Shown one piece after another: positions 8,191-17,008 of a stretch of 64,000 bases of DNA. The DNA comes from Bradyrhizobium diazoefficiens. Its GTDB lineage: Bacteria > Pseudomonadota > Alphaproteobacteria > Rhizobiales > Xanthobacteraceae. The notes below the pieces were generated by a model that saw only the letters and a list, made by a program, of their open reading frames with translations, made no database searches and was not told where the DNA came from. A program made the translations under genes and the position numbers. The DNA lies in NCBI RefSeq assembly GCF_016599855.1, contig NZ_CP067041.1, positions 5,642,001 to 5,706,000 of the forward strand, given 5' to 3'. Position 1 is the first letter of the stretch, and every line of letters begins with the position of its first letter.

Positions 8191-9112
8191 TTTTCGTCTT
8201 GCCGCCCTTCCCCTCCTTCTTCAGCGCCTTCCGCACTTCGCCGAACTCCGCCAGCGACGCGTTGTCAGCGCGGGGGAATCGCAAGTCGAGCTTCTCGAGC
8301 GCAGCATTGATCACCGAGCCGATCACCACGCGGGCGAACCATTTGTGGTCGGCGGGCACGACATACCAGGGCGCGTGGGGCGTCGCGGTGTGGCGCACGA
8401 TGTCCTGGTAGACCGCCTGGTAGCGCGGCCACAGCGCGCGCTCCTTGACGTCGTCCATCGAGAACTTCCACTGCTTGGCCGGCTCCTCCAGCCGAGCGAG
8501 AAAGCGCTCGCGCTGCTCTTCCTTGGAGACGTTGAGGAAGAACTTCAGCACAAGGGTGCCGTTGCGGCAGAGATAGCGCTCGAAGGCGGAGATGTCCTCG
8601 AACCGCTCCTTCCAGATGTTCTTGGTAACGAGCTTTGGCGGCAGCATCTCCTTGGCGAGTATCTCCGGGTGCACGCGCGTCACCAGGCATTCCTCGTAAT
8701 GGGAGCGGTTGAAGATGCCGATATGGCCACGCTCCGGCAACGCGACCACGTGGCGCCAGAGGAAATCGTGATTGAGCTCCCTGCTGCTCGGCGCCTTGAA
8801 AGAGGAAACTTCGCAGCCCTGCGGATTGATGCCCTCGAAGATCGCCTTGATCGCACTGTCCTTGCCGCCGGCGTCCATGGCTTGGAATACGATCAGCACC
8901 GACCAGCGATCCTGGGCGTAGAGTTTCTCCTGGAACGCGATCAGCCGCTTCTTGTTGGCCTCCAGGATTTCCTGCGCCGTCTCCTTGTCCAGATCGCCCT
9001 TCTCGTTGGTCTTGTAATCTTTCAGGTGAAACTTGCCGGACCCATCGTGCCGAAATGGTGTGATGTAGCGGTCAAGTTCATGGGCGAGCGATTTGGACGG
9101 CTTTTTGCTCAT
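8162..9112 (-). CDS. ppk2: Polyphosphate kinase 2 family protein
   Basis: 316 residues. PPK2 enzymes transfer phosphate between polyphosphate and nucleotides in the cytoplasm. Visible motifs are the Walker A-like FQAMDAGGKDSAIK (76-89), the block NPQGCEVSSFKAPS with HDFLWR after it, and the Walker B/lid segment GHIGIFNRSHYEE. The arrangement fits the class III-like PPK2 proteins of about 300 residues; which nucleotide is phosphorylated cannot be read from sequence. The start overlaps the end of livM by 35 bases, so it is probably the last gene of the liv transcript. The last residues (about KSRKQPHAQ) and stop are encoded by the dispersed repeat ending at 8190, suggesting the original 3' end was replaced. 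Confidence 0.88.
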   Translation of the reverse strand: MSKKPSKSLAHELDRYITPFRHDGSGKFHLKDYKTNEKGDLDKETAQEILEANKKRLIAFQEKLYAQDRWSVLIVFQAMDAGGKDSAIKAIFEGINPQGCEVSSFKAPSSRELNHDFLWRHVVALPERGHIGIFNRSHYEECLVTRVHPEILAKEMLPPKLVTKNIWKERFEDISAFERYLCRNGTLVLKFFLNVSKEEQRERFLARLEEPAKQWKFSMDDVKERALWPRYQAVYQDIVRHTATPHAPWYVVPADHKWFARVVIGSVINAALEKLDLRFPRADNASLAEFGEVRKALKKEGKGGKTKKSRKQPHAQ

Positions 9113-10091
9113 GAGCGCGGGGCACCTTGCGTTGCGGCTTCAATCGGTCGAGCAGGCTACCAAGGATGCCCTTGGGAAGGAATATGATGAAAAGCACCAG
9201 CAACACACCATAGACGAGGCTGTCCCAGCCCACCGCCCTGGTGCCGAAGCCGACGCGCAAGGTCTCGGCGAGCAGGATGGTGATGACGGCACCGATGGTC
9301 GGACCGAGCGAGACGAAGAGGCCGCCGACGATGGCCGCGAACACCATCTGCAGCGACACGGCGATGCCGGACACCGTGTCGGGCGTAGTGAACATCTGAT
9401 ACTGGCAGTAGATTGCGCCTGCCAGCGCCGTCATCACAGCGCTGATCAGCGTGATCTTGAGTTTCTCCGCAGTGACGTTCACGCCGGCAGCGGCCGCCGC
9501 GTCCTCGTCCTCGGAGATCGCCTCGAGTGCATGGCGGCTCATGCTGCGGTCGATCAAGTGCCAGACAACGATGCCGGCGAGCCACACGGCAAGCGCGATC
9601 AGATACCAGGTGCTCTTGTCGTCGAATTGCAGCGCCAGCAGCTTGTTGCCTGAGGCGCGGTTCGGCGTGTAGCCGAGCGACCCGCCGGTATAGTCGCGCG
9701 TCGCGGTGATGACCTGGAGCACGATGCCGGAGAGCGCGAGCGTCACCAGCACGAAATAGTGCCCGGTGATGCGGAAGCGGAAACAGGGGTAACCGACGAT
9801 CAGCGCCAGCACGCCGGCCGCGACCATGCTGACGGGGATGCCGATCCAAGGCGAGAGGCCGAGATGATTCCAGAGCAGCGCGGGGACATAGGCGCCGATC
9901 CCCATGAAACCGCCATGCCCGAGCGAGACCAGGCCGAACCGCCCCATCATCGACCACGATGTATAGGCAAACGACCAGATCAGGATCAGCACGAGAATGT
10001 GCAGATGATAGGGATCGCGGTAGACAAAGGGCAGCGCGACCAGCGCCGCCAATCCTATCCCCCACGCCGCAAGCCAGCCCCGCCTCGTCAT
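9078..10091 (-). CDS. livM: Branched-chain amino acid-type ABC transporter permease LivM
   Basis: 337 residues with about eight to ten membrane segments. It has the LivM/LivH family loop GRFGLVSLGHGGFMGIGAYV and the cytoplasmic EAA-like helix SRHALEAISEDEDAAAAAGV that contacts the ATPases. The ATG at 10091 overlaps the livH stop as ATGA, which fixes the start; an upstream extension would overlap livH further. It forms the inner-membrane channel with LivH. Family members carry branched-chain amino acids, urea, amides or aromatic acids, so the substrate is open. Confidence 0.9.
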   Translation of the reverse strand: MTRRGWLAAWGIGLAALVALPFVYRDPYHLHILVLILIWSFAYTSWSMMGRFGLVSLGHGGFMGIGAYVPALLWNHLGLSPWIGIPVSMVAAGVLALIVGYPCFRFRITGHYFVLVTLALSGIVLQVITATRDYTGGSLGYTPNRASGNKLLALQFDDKSTWYLIALAVWLAGIVVWHLIDRSMSRHALEAISEDEDAAAAAGVNVTAEKLKITLISAVMTALAGAIYCQYQMFTTPDTVSGIAVSLQMVFAAIVGGLFVSLGPTIGAVITILLAETLRVGFGTRAVGWDSLVYGVLLVLFIIFLPKGILGSLLDRLKPQRKVPRAHEQKAVQIARP

Positions 10092-10969
10092 CGGCGCCTC
10101 GCGAGCAGGCCCGCGGGCCGGATGAACATCATGGCGATGAAAAAGGCGAAGGCGAGCACGTAGCCCCATTCGAGATCGGAGAATAGGCCGCCAAGCGAGA
10201 TGATCTCGGCGAACACGAAGGCCGCGATAAAGCCGCCGATGAAATTGCCCAGACCCCCGAGCACGCAGATCAGGAAGGTGATCGGCCCGAAGGAGAGGCC
10301 GACGAAGGGATGCACATCATATTGCAGCACCAGGAGGCAAGCGGCGAGCCCGGCGAGCCCGCCGCCGATCGCGGACGTAATGAGGTAGATGCGTTTGGTG
10401 TCGACGCCCATCAGCGCCATGATCTGCCGGTCCTGCGAGATGGCGCGGATCGCGGTCCCGGTGAAGGTGCGCGTCATGAACAGATAGACCGCGACCATGC
10501 CGACCAACGCGGCCAGGAACGACAGAAGGCGCGCGTAGCTAAAGTTCATGTCGCCGAAAGCGAGCACCGGCAGGCGGATGCCGAGGTTGCGGAAGTCGAC
10601 GCCGAAGGCGACGGTGGCAAAACTCTGAAGCACGAACAGCACGCCGCCGGTCGCCAGCAGCTGGTTGATCGGCGGCGCTGTCAATAGCGGCGCGATCACC
10701 AGATAATGCAGTAGCGCGCCGAGGAGCGCGACGAGCAGGATGGTCAGGGGCGCGGCGATGAAATAGCTGATGCCGTAATACTGCACCATGAAATACATGG
10801 CATACATGCCGATCATCACGAGCTCGGCGTAGCAGATCCAGGTCACGTCGATGACGCCGAAGATCAGGTTCAGTCCGAGCGCGAGCAGCGCCAGCACGCC
10901 GCCGAGCAGGATGCCGTTGATCACGGCCTCCAGCAGATAGATGTCGAAAATGTCCAGAAACGCCTGCAT
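10088..10969 (-). CDS. livH: Branched-chain amino acid-type ABC transporter permease LivH
   Basis: 293 residues, hydrophobic throughout. Family marks include the N-terminal NGILLGGVLALLALGLNLIFG and the cytoplasmic loop TGTAIRAISQDRQIMALMGVD. It follows livF after a 4-base gap and overlaps livM (ATGA). In this family LivH and LivM form the heterodimeric membrane pore energised by LivG and LivF. No periplasmic receptor gene (livK/livJ) is present in the cluster, so the receptor must be encoded elsewhere. Confidence 0.92.
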   Translation of the reverse strand: MQAFLDIFDIYLLEAVINGILLGGVLALLALGLNLIFGVIDVTWICYAELVMIGMYAMYFMVQYYGISYFIAAPLTILLVALLGALLHYLVIAPLLTAPPINQLLATGGVLFVLQSFATVAFGVDFRNLGIRLPVLAFGDMNFSYARLLSFLAALVGMVAVYLFMTRTFTGTAIRAISQDRQIMALMGVDTKRIYLITSAIGGGLAGLAACLLVLQYDVHPFVGLSFGPITFLICVLGGLGNFIGGFIAAFVFAEIISLGGLFSDLEWGYVLAFAFFIAMMFIRPAGLLARRR

Positions 10970-10973
10970 GCCC

Positions 10974-11678
10974 TCACACCCCGAGATAAGCTTCCTTGAC
11001 CGTGCTGCTCAACATCATCTCGGCCGAGGTGCCTGATGCGCGGATCGTGCCGGCCTCGATCAGATAGGCGCGGTCGACCACGCGCAGCACCTGCTGCACA
11101 TTCTGCTCGACGATCAGCACCGTCAGCCCCCTCGCGCGGATCCGCTTCACGAGTTCGAAGACCTGTTGCACCACGACCGGCGCCAGCCCCGCCGAGGGCT
11201 CGTCGAGCAGCAGAAGTTTTGGATTCGACATCAGCGCGCGACCGATCGCGCACATCTGCTGCTCGCCGCCGGACATCGTGCCAGCCATCTGGCGGCGACG
11301 TTCCTTCAGTCGCGGAAACAGGTCGAACACGACCTCGAGCCGCTCGGCATAATGGCCGCGCGCCTCCTTCATGAAGGCGCCCATTTTCAAATTGTCGTCG
11401 ACCGTGAGCTGCGGAAACAGCCGCCGGTTCTCCGGCACATGCGCAATCCCGAGGCTGACGATCCTGTGCGCCGGCGTCGCCAGGACGTCGACGCCTTCCA
11501 TGGCGATCGACCCGCGCGAGGGACGGATCAGGCCGGAGATGACGCGCATCAGTGTGGTCTTGCCGGCGCCGTTCGGACCGATGACGCCGACGGCCTCCCC
11601 GGCTTTGACGTCGAGATCGACGTCGAACAGCGCCTGGAAGGTGCCATAGCCGGCGTTGACGGATCGCAGTTCCAGCAT
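10974..11678 (-). CDS. livF: ABC transporter ATP-binding protein LivF
   Basis: 234 residues. Walker [10 protein letters not shown], the ABC signature MSGGEQQM and Walker B LLLLDEPSAGLAP are complete, and the LivF-type IAHVPENRRLFPQLTV region is present. It binds ATP on the cytoplasmic face and pairs with LivG. The ATG sits 3 bases after the livG stop, so the genes are tightly coupled. Confidence 0.92.
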   Translation of the reverse strand: MLELRSVNAGYGTFQALFDVDLDVKAGEAVGVIGPNGAGKTTLMRVISGLIRPSRGSIAMEGVDVLATPAHRIVSLGIAHVPENRRLFPQLTVDDNLKMGAFMKEARGHYAERLEVVFDLFPRLKERRRQMAGTMSGGEQQMCAIGRALMSNPKLLLLDEPSAGLAPVVVQQVFELVKRIRARGLTVLIVEQNVQQVLRVVDRAYLIEAGTIRASGTSAEMMLSSTVKEAYLGV

Positions 11679-11681
11679 CGC

Positions 11682-12449
11682 CTAGCCTCCGGCGCGGCGG
11701 CGCGCTTCCGCGGCCGCAGCCTGCGTGGTCTCGGCATCCGTGCCGAGATAGACCTCGATGACGCGCGGATCGCCGGCAACCGCGCTCGGCAACCCTTCCG
11801 AGATCTTCTCGCCATGATCGAGCACCATGACGCGATCGACGACGCGCATCAGGACGCCCATGATGTGCTCGACCCAGATGATGGTGATGCCGAGCTCGTC
11901 GCGGATGTTGCGCAGCATGTCGGCGGCCTGGTCCATCTCGGTCTCGTCGAGGCCGCCGAGGCTTTCGTCGGCGAGAAGAAGTTTGGGTGCGGTCGCGAGT
12001 GCTTTCGCGAGCTCCAGTTTCTTGAGCCCAGCCGCTCCCAGGCCGTCGACGCCGGCGTGGCGATCGGTCGGCAAACCCACCAACGCGAGTGAGCGCTCGG
12101 CCGCCTCCTCGGCCTTGACACGGCTGTGACAACCCTGGCCGTAGAAGCCAGCGAGCGCGACGTTCTCGAAAATGGAGAGACGGCGGAACGGCCGCGGGAT
12201 CTGGAAGGTACGGCCGATACCGCGGTTGATGATCCGGTGTGGCGGAAGGCCGGCGATCTCCGAGCCATCGAACCGGATCGATCCGGAACTTGGCACCAGC
12301 GTGCCCGAGAGCATGTTGAAGATCGTACTCTTGCCCGAGCCATTGGGTCCGATCAGACCGACGATCTCGCCCTGATCGACCCGAAACGACACGTTGTTAA
12401 CGGCGATGAAGCCGCCGAACCGCTTCACCAGCCCGCTGACCTCCAGCAC
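11682..12449 (-). CDS. livG: ABC transporter ATP-binding protein LivG
   Basis: 255 residues. GTG start at 12449, preceded by GGAGCAGGGCG. It has Walker A GPNGSGKST, a Walker B LLADESLGGLDETEMDQ, and the LivG-type insert RGIGRTFQIPRPFRRLSIFEN. The signature region reads DGLGAAGLKKLELAKAL rather than a canonical LSGGQ, a divergence worth noting: this ATPase may have a weakened signature while LivF carries the good one. It is the first transporter gene of the cluster. Confidence 0.9.
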   Translation of the reverse strand: MLEVSGLVKRFGGFIAVNNVSFRVDQGEIVGLIGPNGSGKSTIFNMLSGTLVPSSGSIRFDGSEIAGLPPHRIINRGIGRTFQIPRPFRRLSIFENVALAGFYGQGCHSRVKAEEAAERSLALVGLPTDRHAGVDGLGAAGLKKLELAKALATAPKLLLADESLGGLDETEMDQAADMLRNIRDELGITIIWVEHIMGVLMRVVDRVMVLDHGEKISEGLPSAVAGDPRVIEVYLGTDAETTQAAAAEARRRAGG

Positions 12450-12461
12450 CGCCCTGCTCCG

Positions 12462-12557
12462 CTAGCTCGCTTCCTTGGGTACCCAAGCGGGCAAATGCAT
12501 CGCTGCAATCGCGGTCAACAGCCCACGTACCAAGCGGGCAGCCATGCGCAGGCGCAT
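12462..12557 (-). CDS. Possible 31-residue small protein or leader upstream of livG
   Basis: An ATG at 12557 is preceded by GGAGGATTAG, a near-ideal ribosome site. The frame encodes 31 residues with a basic N-terminus (MRLRMAARLVRG) and a short hydrophobic stretch (LLTAIAAMHLPAWV) before a TAG at 12462, 12 bases ahead of livG. It could be a translated leader, a small membrane peptide, or chance. The strong ribosome site is the only reason for listing it. Confidence 0.35.
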   Translation of the reverse strand: MRLRMAARLVRGLLTAIAAMHLPAWVPKEAS

Positions 12558-12650
12558 CTAATCCTCCCTGGACGATTGTGCATTGCAATTTTTTGCTTTG
12601 CTTTTTCGGCCATCACATGGGCTGGGCCGTGCGATGTCAAGCCTTGTGCT

Positions 12651-13355
12651 TCAGCGCGCGGCGAACTGCTGCGCGATGAAGGCCGTGACGAATCGCGGCA
12701 TGGTTGGGGCGAGATCATCCATCCCGCGTACCAGATGGATGGCCGACAGCTCCGGCTCGTCCTGACAGGCGAGATTGGCTTCTATCCGCGCGCGAACCGC
12801 CTCACCCGGCATATCCAGGTTGAGGATCTGTATCATTGCAAGTGCGCTGCCAGTGACGACACAGTGCCAGTCCGCGTCCGCGGAATAATCGGCGGGGAGC
12901 AGGCCGGTTTCCTCCTCGAGTTCGCGGACGACGCTGCCGGGAATGTCGAGCGTGCTGCCTTTGACGTCGTCGAGATCGGGCGTACCCGACGCGAAATAAA
13001 TACGCCCTGGATTGGCCGTGTGGTGCGCCATCTCTCCCATCACGAAGGCGCCGTCGGAGGCGCGCAGCGCCCCCATGCCGAATCCGTTGAACACGGTCGG
13101 ATCGGGAAAGCCCCAATCGCGCCAGGCCAGGAAGCTCGCGAAATCCGTCTCGAAATAGGTCGCGGCGAGACGGCCATCGGTGAAGACGGGATCGCGCCCG
13201 AGCAGGATACGACCGTTCCAGAGACTTGGCCGCGCACGCTGCTGCTCGGCGAAATGCGCCTCGATCTCAGCGCGCCGCTCCTCGGCAAACGGCCACACGA
13301 CGGGGCGCACGGCAAGTTCAAGCGTCGTGACGCGATGAATGATTGGTGAGGTCAT
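12651..13355 (-). CDS. NUDIX hydrolase-like protein
   Basis: 234 residues. The core RELEEETGL matches the second half of the Nudix box (REUxEExGU). The first half is atypical: where the box requires Gx5E before Rx the sequence reads GSTLDIPGSVV, with no Glu at the expected place. NUDIX enzymes hydrolyse nucleoside diphosphates linked to another moiety. The missing Glu may change metal binding or activity. The gene lies between the liv cluster and the SsuABC-like importer, same strand, with room for its own promoter. Confidence 0.75.
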   Translation of the reverse strand: MTSPIIHRVTTLELAVRPVVWPFAEERRAEIEAHFAEQQRARPSLWNGRILLGRDPVFTDGRLAATYFETDFASFLAWRDWGFPDPTVFNGFGMGALRASDGAFVMGEMAHHTANPGRIYFASGTPDLDDVKGSTLDIPGSVVRELEEETGLLPADYSADADWHCVVTGSALAMIQILNLDMPGEAVRARIEANLACQDEPELSAIHLVRGMDDLAPTMPRFVTAFIAQQFAAR

Positions 13356-13384
13356 GACGCCTGACTACCAAACCTTCGCGTCAG

Positions 13385-14410
13385 TTATTTGGCGCTCCCC
13401 GTGATCTTCTTGGCCTCGTCGACGAACTTGTTGGTAAAGGTCTTGCTGACGTCGATCTTGGCGTTCGCCACCTCGGGCGAGCCGACGCTGAACACCGCGA
13501 GCACGGCGTCCGCGCCCTTCGGATCCATCTTGCCGGTCTCGGAGAACATCGGGATCGTGTTCTTGAGTGCGGCGAGATAAAGGTCCTTGTTCTTGCCGAC
13601 CATCTCGTCAGGCATCTTCGCCATGATCTCCTCGGGCGAATGCGAATGGATCCAGGCGATCGTGGCAAGCATCGCGTTGGTCAGCGCCTGGGTTTCCTTC
13701 TCGTGGCTGTTGATCCAGGCCACGGTCGAATACAGGGCGCCGCCCGGGTATTCGCCGCCGAAGGTCTCAAGCGTGTCCTTCTGCGTACGGGTGTCGCTGA
13801 GGATGCGCAGATCCTTGTGGCTGCCCTGGAGCACGGTGACGGAGGGATCGAGCATCACCGCGGCGTCGATCTGCCCCTGCTCCATTGCGGCCACGGCCGT
13901 GGCGCCAAGGCCGACACCGATCACGGCGGTGCCGGCGGGATCGAGCCCGTTCTTCTTCAGGAGATATTTCAGGAAGAAGTCGGTGGAGGAGCCGGGCGCG
14001 CTGACACCGACCTTCTTGCCAGCGAGATCCTTGACCGACTTGATATCCGCCGTGTGCGATGGCGCGACCACCAGCACGAGGCCGGGGTATCGGTCATAGA
14101 CCACGAATGCCTGCAGCTCCTGCTTCTTGGCCGCCAGATTGACGCAATGGTCGAAATAGCCGGACACCACGTCCGCGCTGCCGCCGAGCACGGCCTTGAG
14201 CGCGTCCGAGCCGCCCTTGAGGTCCACGAGATCGACATTGAGGCCGGCCTTCTCGTATTCGCCGAGCTGCTTGGCCAGCACGGTGGGCAAATAGCAGAGG
14301 CAGGCGCCGCCACCGACCGCGATGGTCACCTTGCTTTGCGCTGCGGCAAGACCTGTGGTGAGCGTCAGCGCGAGCAGCGCGCCGGCAAGCCTGGCAATCG
14401 TGTTCTTCAT
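13385..14410 (-). CDS. ABC transporter periplasmic receptor, NMT1/SsuA-TauA-like
   Basis: 341 residues from ATG 14410, preceded by GGAGGAAACC. A signal peptide (ARLAGALLALTLTTGLAAAQ) precedes the mature receptor. Family marks are GGGACLCYLPTVLAKQLGEY and the DLKGGSDALKAVLGGSADVV block that lines the ligand cleft. These receptors serve sulfonates, nitrate, thiamin precursors or aromatic acids, so the ligand is unknown. It is the last gene of the three-gene importer (ATPase, permease, receptor), 73 bases after the permease. Confidence 0.88.
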   Translation of the reverse strand: MKNTIARLAGALLALTLTTGLAAAQSKVTIAVGGGACLCYLPTVLAKQLGEYEKAGLNVDLVDLKGGSDALKAVLGGSADVVSGYFDHCVNLAAKKQELQAFVVYDRYPGLVLVVAPSHTADIKSVKDLAGKKVGVSAPGSSTDFFLKYLLKKNGLDPAGTAVIGVGLGATAVAAMEQGQIDAAVMLDPSVTVLQGSHKDLRILSDTRTQKDTLETFGGEYPGGALYSTVAWINSHEKETQALTNAMLATIAWIHSHSPEEIMAKMPDEMVGKNKDLYLAALKNTIPMFSETGKMDPKGADAVLAVFSVGSPEVANAKIDVSKTFTNKFVDEAKKITGSAK

Positions 14411-14483
14411 TGGTTTCCTCCGTTCGGCTGGCGGCACCATAGTGCAGCGGAACGGGCTTGAGAAGGCGACTTACGAATGCACC

Positions 14484-15272
14484 TTACCCTCTGCCGTCTG
14501 CAGCCGTCGGCCGCCAGACCAGCAGGCGCCGCTCCACCAGCGTGACGCCAAAGTCGATCAGGATGACGAAGGCCGACAGCACGAACATGCCGGCGAACAC
14601 GCCGGCGACATCGAATATGCCTTCGGCCTGCTGAATGAGATAACCGAGCCCCGCCGCCGATCCCAGATATTCGCCCACGACGGCTCCGACCACGGCGAAT
14701 CCGACCGAGGTGTGCAGCGAAGAGAACATCCACGACAGCGCCGACGGCCAATAGACGTGCCGCATCAACTGCCCCTCATTCATGCCGAGCATGCGGCCGT
14801 TGTCGAGCACGGTGCGGCTGACCTCCTTGACGCCCTGGTAGACGTTGAAGAACACGATGAAGAACACCAGCGTCACGCCGAGCGCGACTTTTGACCAGAT
14901 GCCGAGCCCCAGCCACAGCGCGAAGATCGGCGCCAGTACGACGCGCGGCAATGCGTTGGCCATCTTCACGTAAGGGTCGAATACCGCGGCGACCAGCGGC
15001 TGCCGCGCAAACCAGAAGCCGACCAGTACGCCGCCAACCGAGCCGATCACGAAGGCGAGGATGGATTCCCAGAGCGTAATTGCCAGATGCTTCCAGATCA
15101 CACCGGAGGCAAACCACTTCACGATGTGGCTGAACACATCGACGGGATTTGAGAAGAAGAACGGCGGCAGCAGGACTTTTCCGAATACCGGGACGCTCGA
15201 AAAGAATTGCCATAGTGCGATGCTGACGATCGCGACCAGGACTTGCAGCGCAAGCAGCGTGACGCGCGACAT
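14484..15272 (-). CDS. ABC transporter permease, SsuC/TauC-like
   Basis: 262 residues with about six membrane segments. The cytoplasmic EAA loop is visible at TVLDNGRMLGMNEGQLMRHVYWPSA. The ATG overlaps the ATPase gene stop (TGATG), so the two are translationally coupled. Works with the adjacent ATPase and receptor as a sulfonate/nitrate-type importer in the inner membrane. Confidence 0.88.
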   Translation of the reverse strand: MSRVTLLALQVLVAIVSIALWQFFSSVPVFGKVLLPPFFFSNPVDVFSHIVKWFASGVIWKHLAITLWESILAFVIGSVGGVLVGFWFARQPLVAAVFDPYVKMANALPRVVLAPIFALWLGLGIWSKVALGVTLVFFIVFFNVYQGVKEVSRTVLDNGRMLGMNEGQLMRHVYWPSALSWMFSSLHTSVGFAVVGAVVGEYLGSAAGLGYLIQQAEGIFDVAGVFAGMFVLSAFVILIDFGVTLVERRLLVWRPTAADGRG

Positions 15273-16090
15273 CAGACCGCCTCCGCCGCGTGGGTAGATT
15301 GCGCGTAGCCCTTCATCACCTCGTCCTTGAGCACGCTCCAGATCTCGCGGTGCAGTGCGTGGAACTCCTTGTCCATCCGCACCTCAAAGATATCGCGCGG
15401 GCGGGCGAGCTGCACGCGCCAGTCGCCGATGATGCGCGAGGACGGCCCGGCCGACATGATCACGACGCGGTCGGCGAGCGCGATCGCCTCTTCGAGGTCG
15501 TGGGTCACGAAGAGCAGGGCCTTGCGGTCGGCATTCCAGAGATCGAGTAGCAGATTGCCCATCACCTGTCGGGTCTGCGCATCAAGCGGCCCGAACGGCT
15601 CGTCCATCAGGAGGATCCTGGGGTCGCGGATCAGGACCTGCGCCAGCGCGATGCGCTTGCGCTGGCCGCCGGAGAGCATGTGCGGATAGCGGGCCGCAAA
15701 GGCGCCGAGGCCGACGGAGGTGAGCCATTTCTGCGCCTGCGGCAGCGCCTCCGCCCGCGGCGTACCCTTGATCTCGAGCCCGATCGCGACATTGTCGAGC
15801 GCGGTCTTCCAAGGGAATAACGCGTCGGCCTGGAACAGGTAGCCGGCATCCCGATTCAGCCCCGCGAGCGGCCGGTCGAAGATCTTGACGCTGCCGGCCG
15901 CCGGCTTGAGCAGGCCGGCCGCGACGTTAAGCAGCGTGGATTTCCCGCAGCCGGTCGGGCCGACGATGGCGACGAACTCGCCTTGCGCGACTGCGAGATG
16001 GGCCTTTTCCACCGCCGTGTAGACCCGCCCGTCCCCCAGCCGGAACGCAACCTTGGCATCTTGCAGCGCCACTGCCGTGGGCGTTGTCAT
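15272..16090 (-). CDS. ABC transporter ATP-binding protein, SsuB/TauB-like
   Basis: 272 residues from ATG 16090, chosen for the GGAGGAAACAC ribosome site just upstream. Complete motifs: Walker A GPTGCGKST, signature MLSGGQRKR, Walker B ILLMDEPFGPLDAQTR, H-loop THDLEEA. First gene of the importer operon; its promoter lies in the 135-base divergent region shared with the osmoprotectant-type transporter starting at 16226. Confidence 0.9.
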   Translation of the reverse strand: MTTPTAVALQDAKVAFRLGDGRVYTAVEKAHLAVAQGEFVAIVGPTGCGKSTLLNVAAGLLKPAAGSVKIFDRPLAGLNRDAGYLFQADALFPWKTALDNVAIGLEIKGTPRAEALPQAQKWLTSVGLGAFAARYPHMLSGGQRKRIALAQVLIRDPRILLMDEPFGPLDAQTRQVMGNLLLDLWNADRKALLFVTHDLEEAIALADRVVIMSAGPSSRIIGDWRVQLARPRDIFEVRMDKEFHALHREIWSVLKDEVMKGYAQSTHAAEAV

Positions 16091-16225
16091 GTGTTTCCTC
16101 CGGACCCGGTTCGATGCCATAGCCTCTCGTGCGTCCAAGTTCAATCAACCGGACAAGCGTGCTACGCATAGGCCTCGCCACGCCGTTCACCCTCCCTGGG
16201 GGTAAGCAAGAGTGAGCCCCGTCCG

Positions 16226-17008
16226 ATGCTTTCCCAGCCGACGATCAGCTACCGCCATGTCACCAAGAGCTTCGGCCCTCTCAAGGCGGTCGACGACGTC
16301 TCGCTGGAAATCGCCGAGGGCGAGTTTGTGGCCGTCGTGGGCGGCTCAGGCTCGGGCAAGACCACGCTGCTGCGGCTCGCCAACCGGCTGATCGAGGCCG
16401 ATGGCGGCACCATCACGGTCGAGGGCGAGGATGTGGGAAATGTCGATCCGGTCGCGCTGCGGCGCCGGATCGGCTACGTCTTCCAAAGCGGCGGGCTGTT
16501 TCCGCATCTCAGCGTCGCCGACAATATCGGGATCACCCCAAGGCTGCTCGGCGCGCCCCCAGCCGAGATCGCTGCGCGCGTCGACGAGCTGATCGAGCTC
16601 GTGCAGCTCGACCGAATCTCCCACCGCGACCGTCTTCCGGAGACGCTCTCCGGCGGGCAACGCCAGCGCGTCGGCGTGGCGCGGGCGCTGGCGGCAAAAC
16701 CGCGCATCGTGCTGATGGACGAACCGTTCGGTGCGCTCGATCCCCTCACCCGCGATGCGCTCGGCGACGATTATCGTTCACTGCATCGCCGCCTCGGGCT
16801 GACCACGGTCATGATCACACACGACATGACGGAAGCGATTTTGCTCGCCGACCGCATCGCCGTGATGCGCGGCGGAAAGCTGCTCGCGCAAGGCACGCCG
16901 TCGGAGCTCTCGAATAGCAGGGACGCCTATGTGCTCGAGCTACTGCGCACGCCACGGCGCCAGGTCGAACGGCTGAACGCGCTGCTGCTAGAGAGCGGTG
17001 CCGCATGA
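16226..17008 (+). CDS. ABC transporter ATP-binding protein, OpuCA/ProV-like
   Basis: 260 residues. Walker A GGSGSGKTT, signature LSGGQRQRVG, Walker B IVLMDEPFGALDPLTR and H-loop THDMTEA are intact. The family feeds osmoprotectant (quaternary amine) importers. OpuCA usually carries C-terminal CBS domains that sense ionic strength; here the protein ends shortly after the ATPase core, so that sensor is absent. It overlaps the fused permease gene by four bases (ATGA). Confidence 0.88.
   Translation: MLSQPTISYRHVTKSFGPLKAVDDVSLEIAEGEFVAVVGGSGSGKTTLLRLANRLIEADGGTITVEGEDVGNVDPVALRRRIGYVFQSGGLFPHLSVADNIGITPRLLGAPPAEIAARVDELIELVQLDRISHRDRLPETLSGGQRQRVGVARALAAKPRIVLMDEPFGALDPLTRDALGDDYRSLHRRLGLTTVMITHDMTEAILLADRIAVMRGGKLLAQGTPSELSNSRDAYVLELLRTPRRQVERLNALLLESGAA

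Noticed and set aside
10921..12132. 403-codon Arg-rich frame across livF and livG
   Set aside because: Out-of-frame reading of two ABC ATPase genes.
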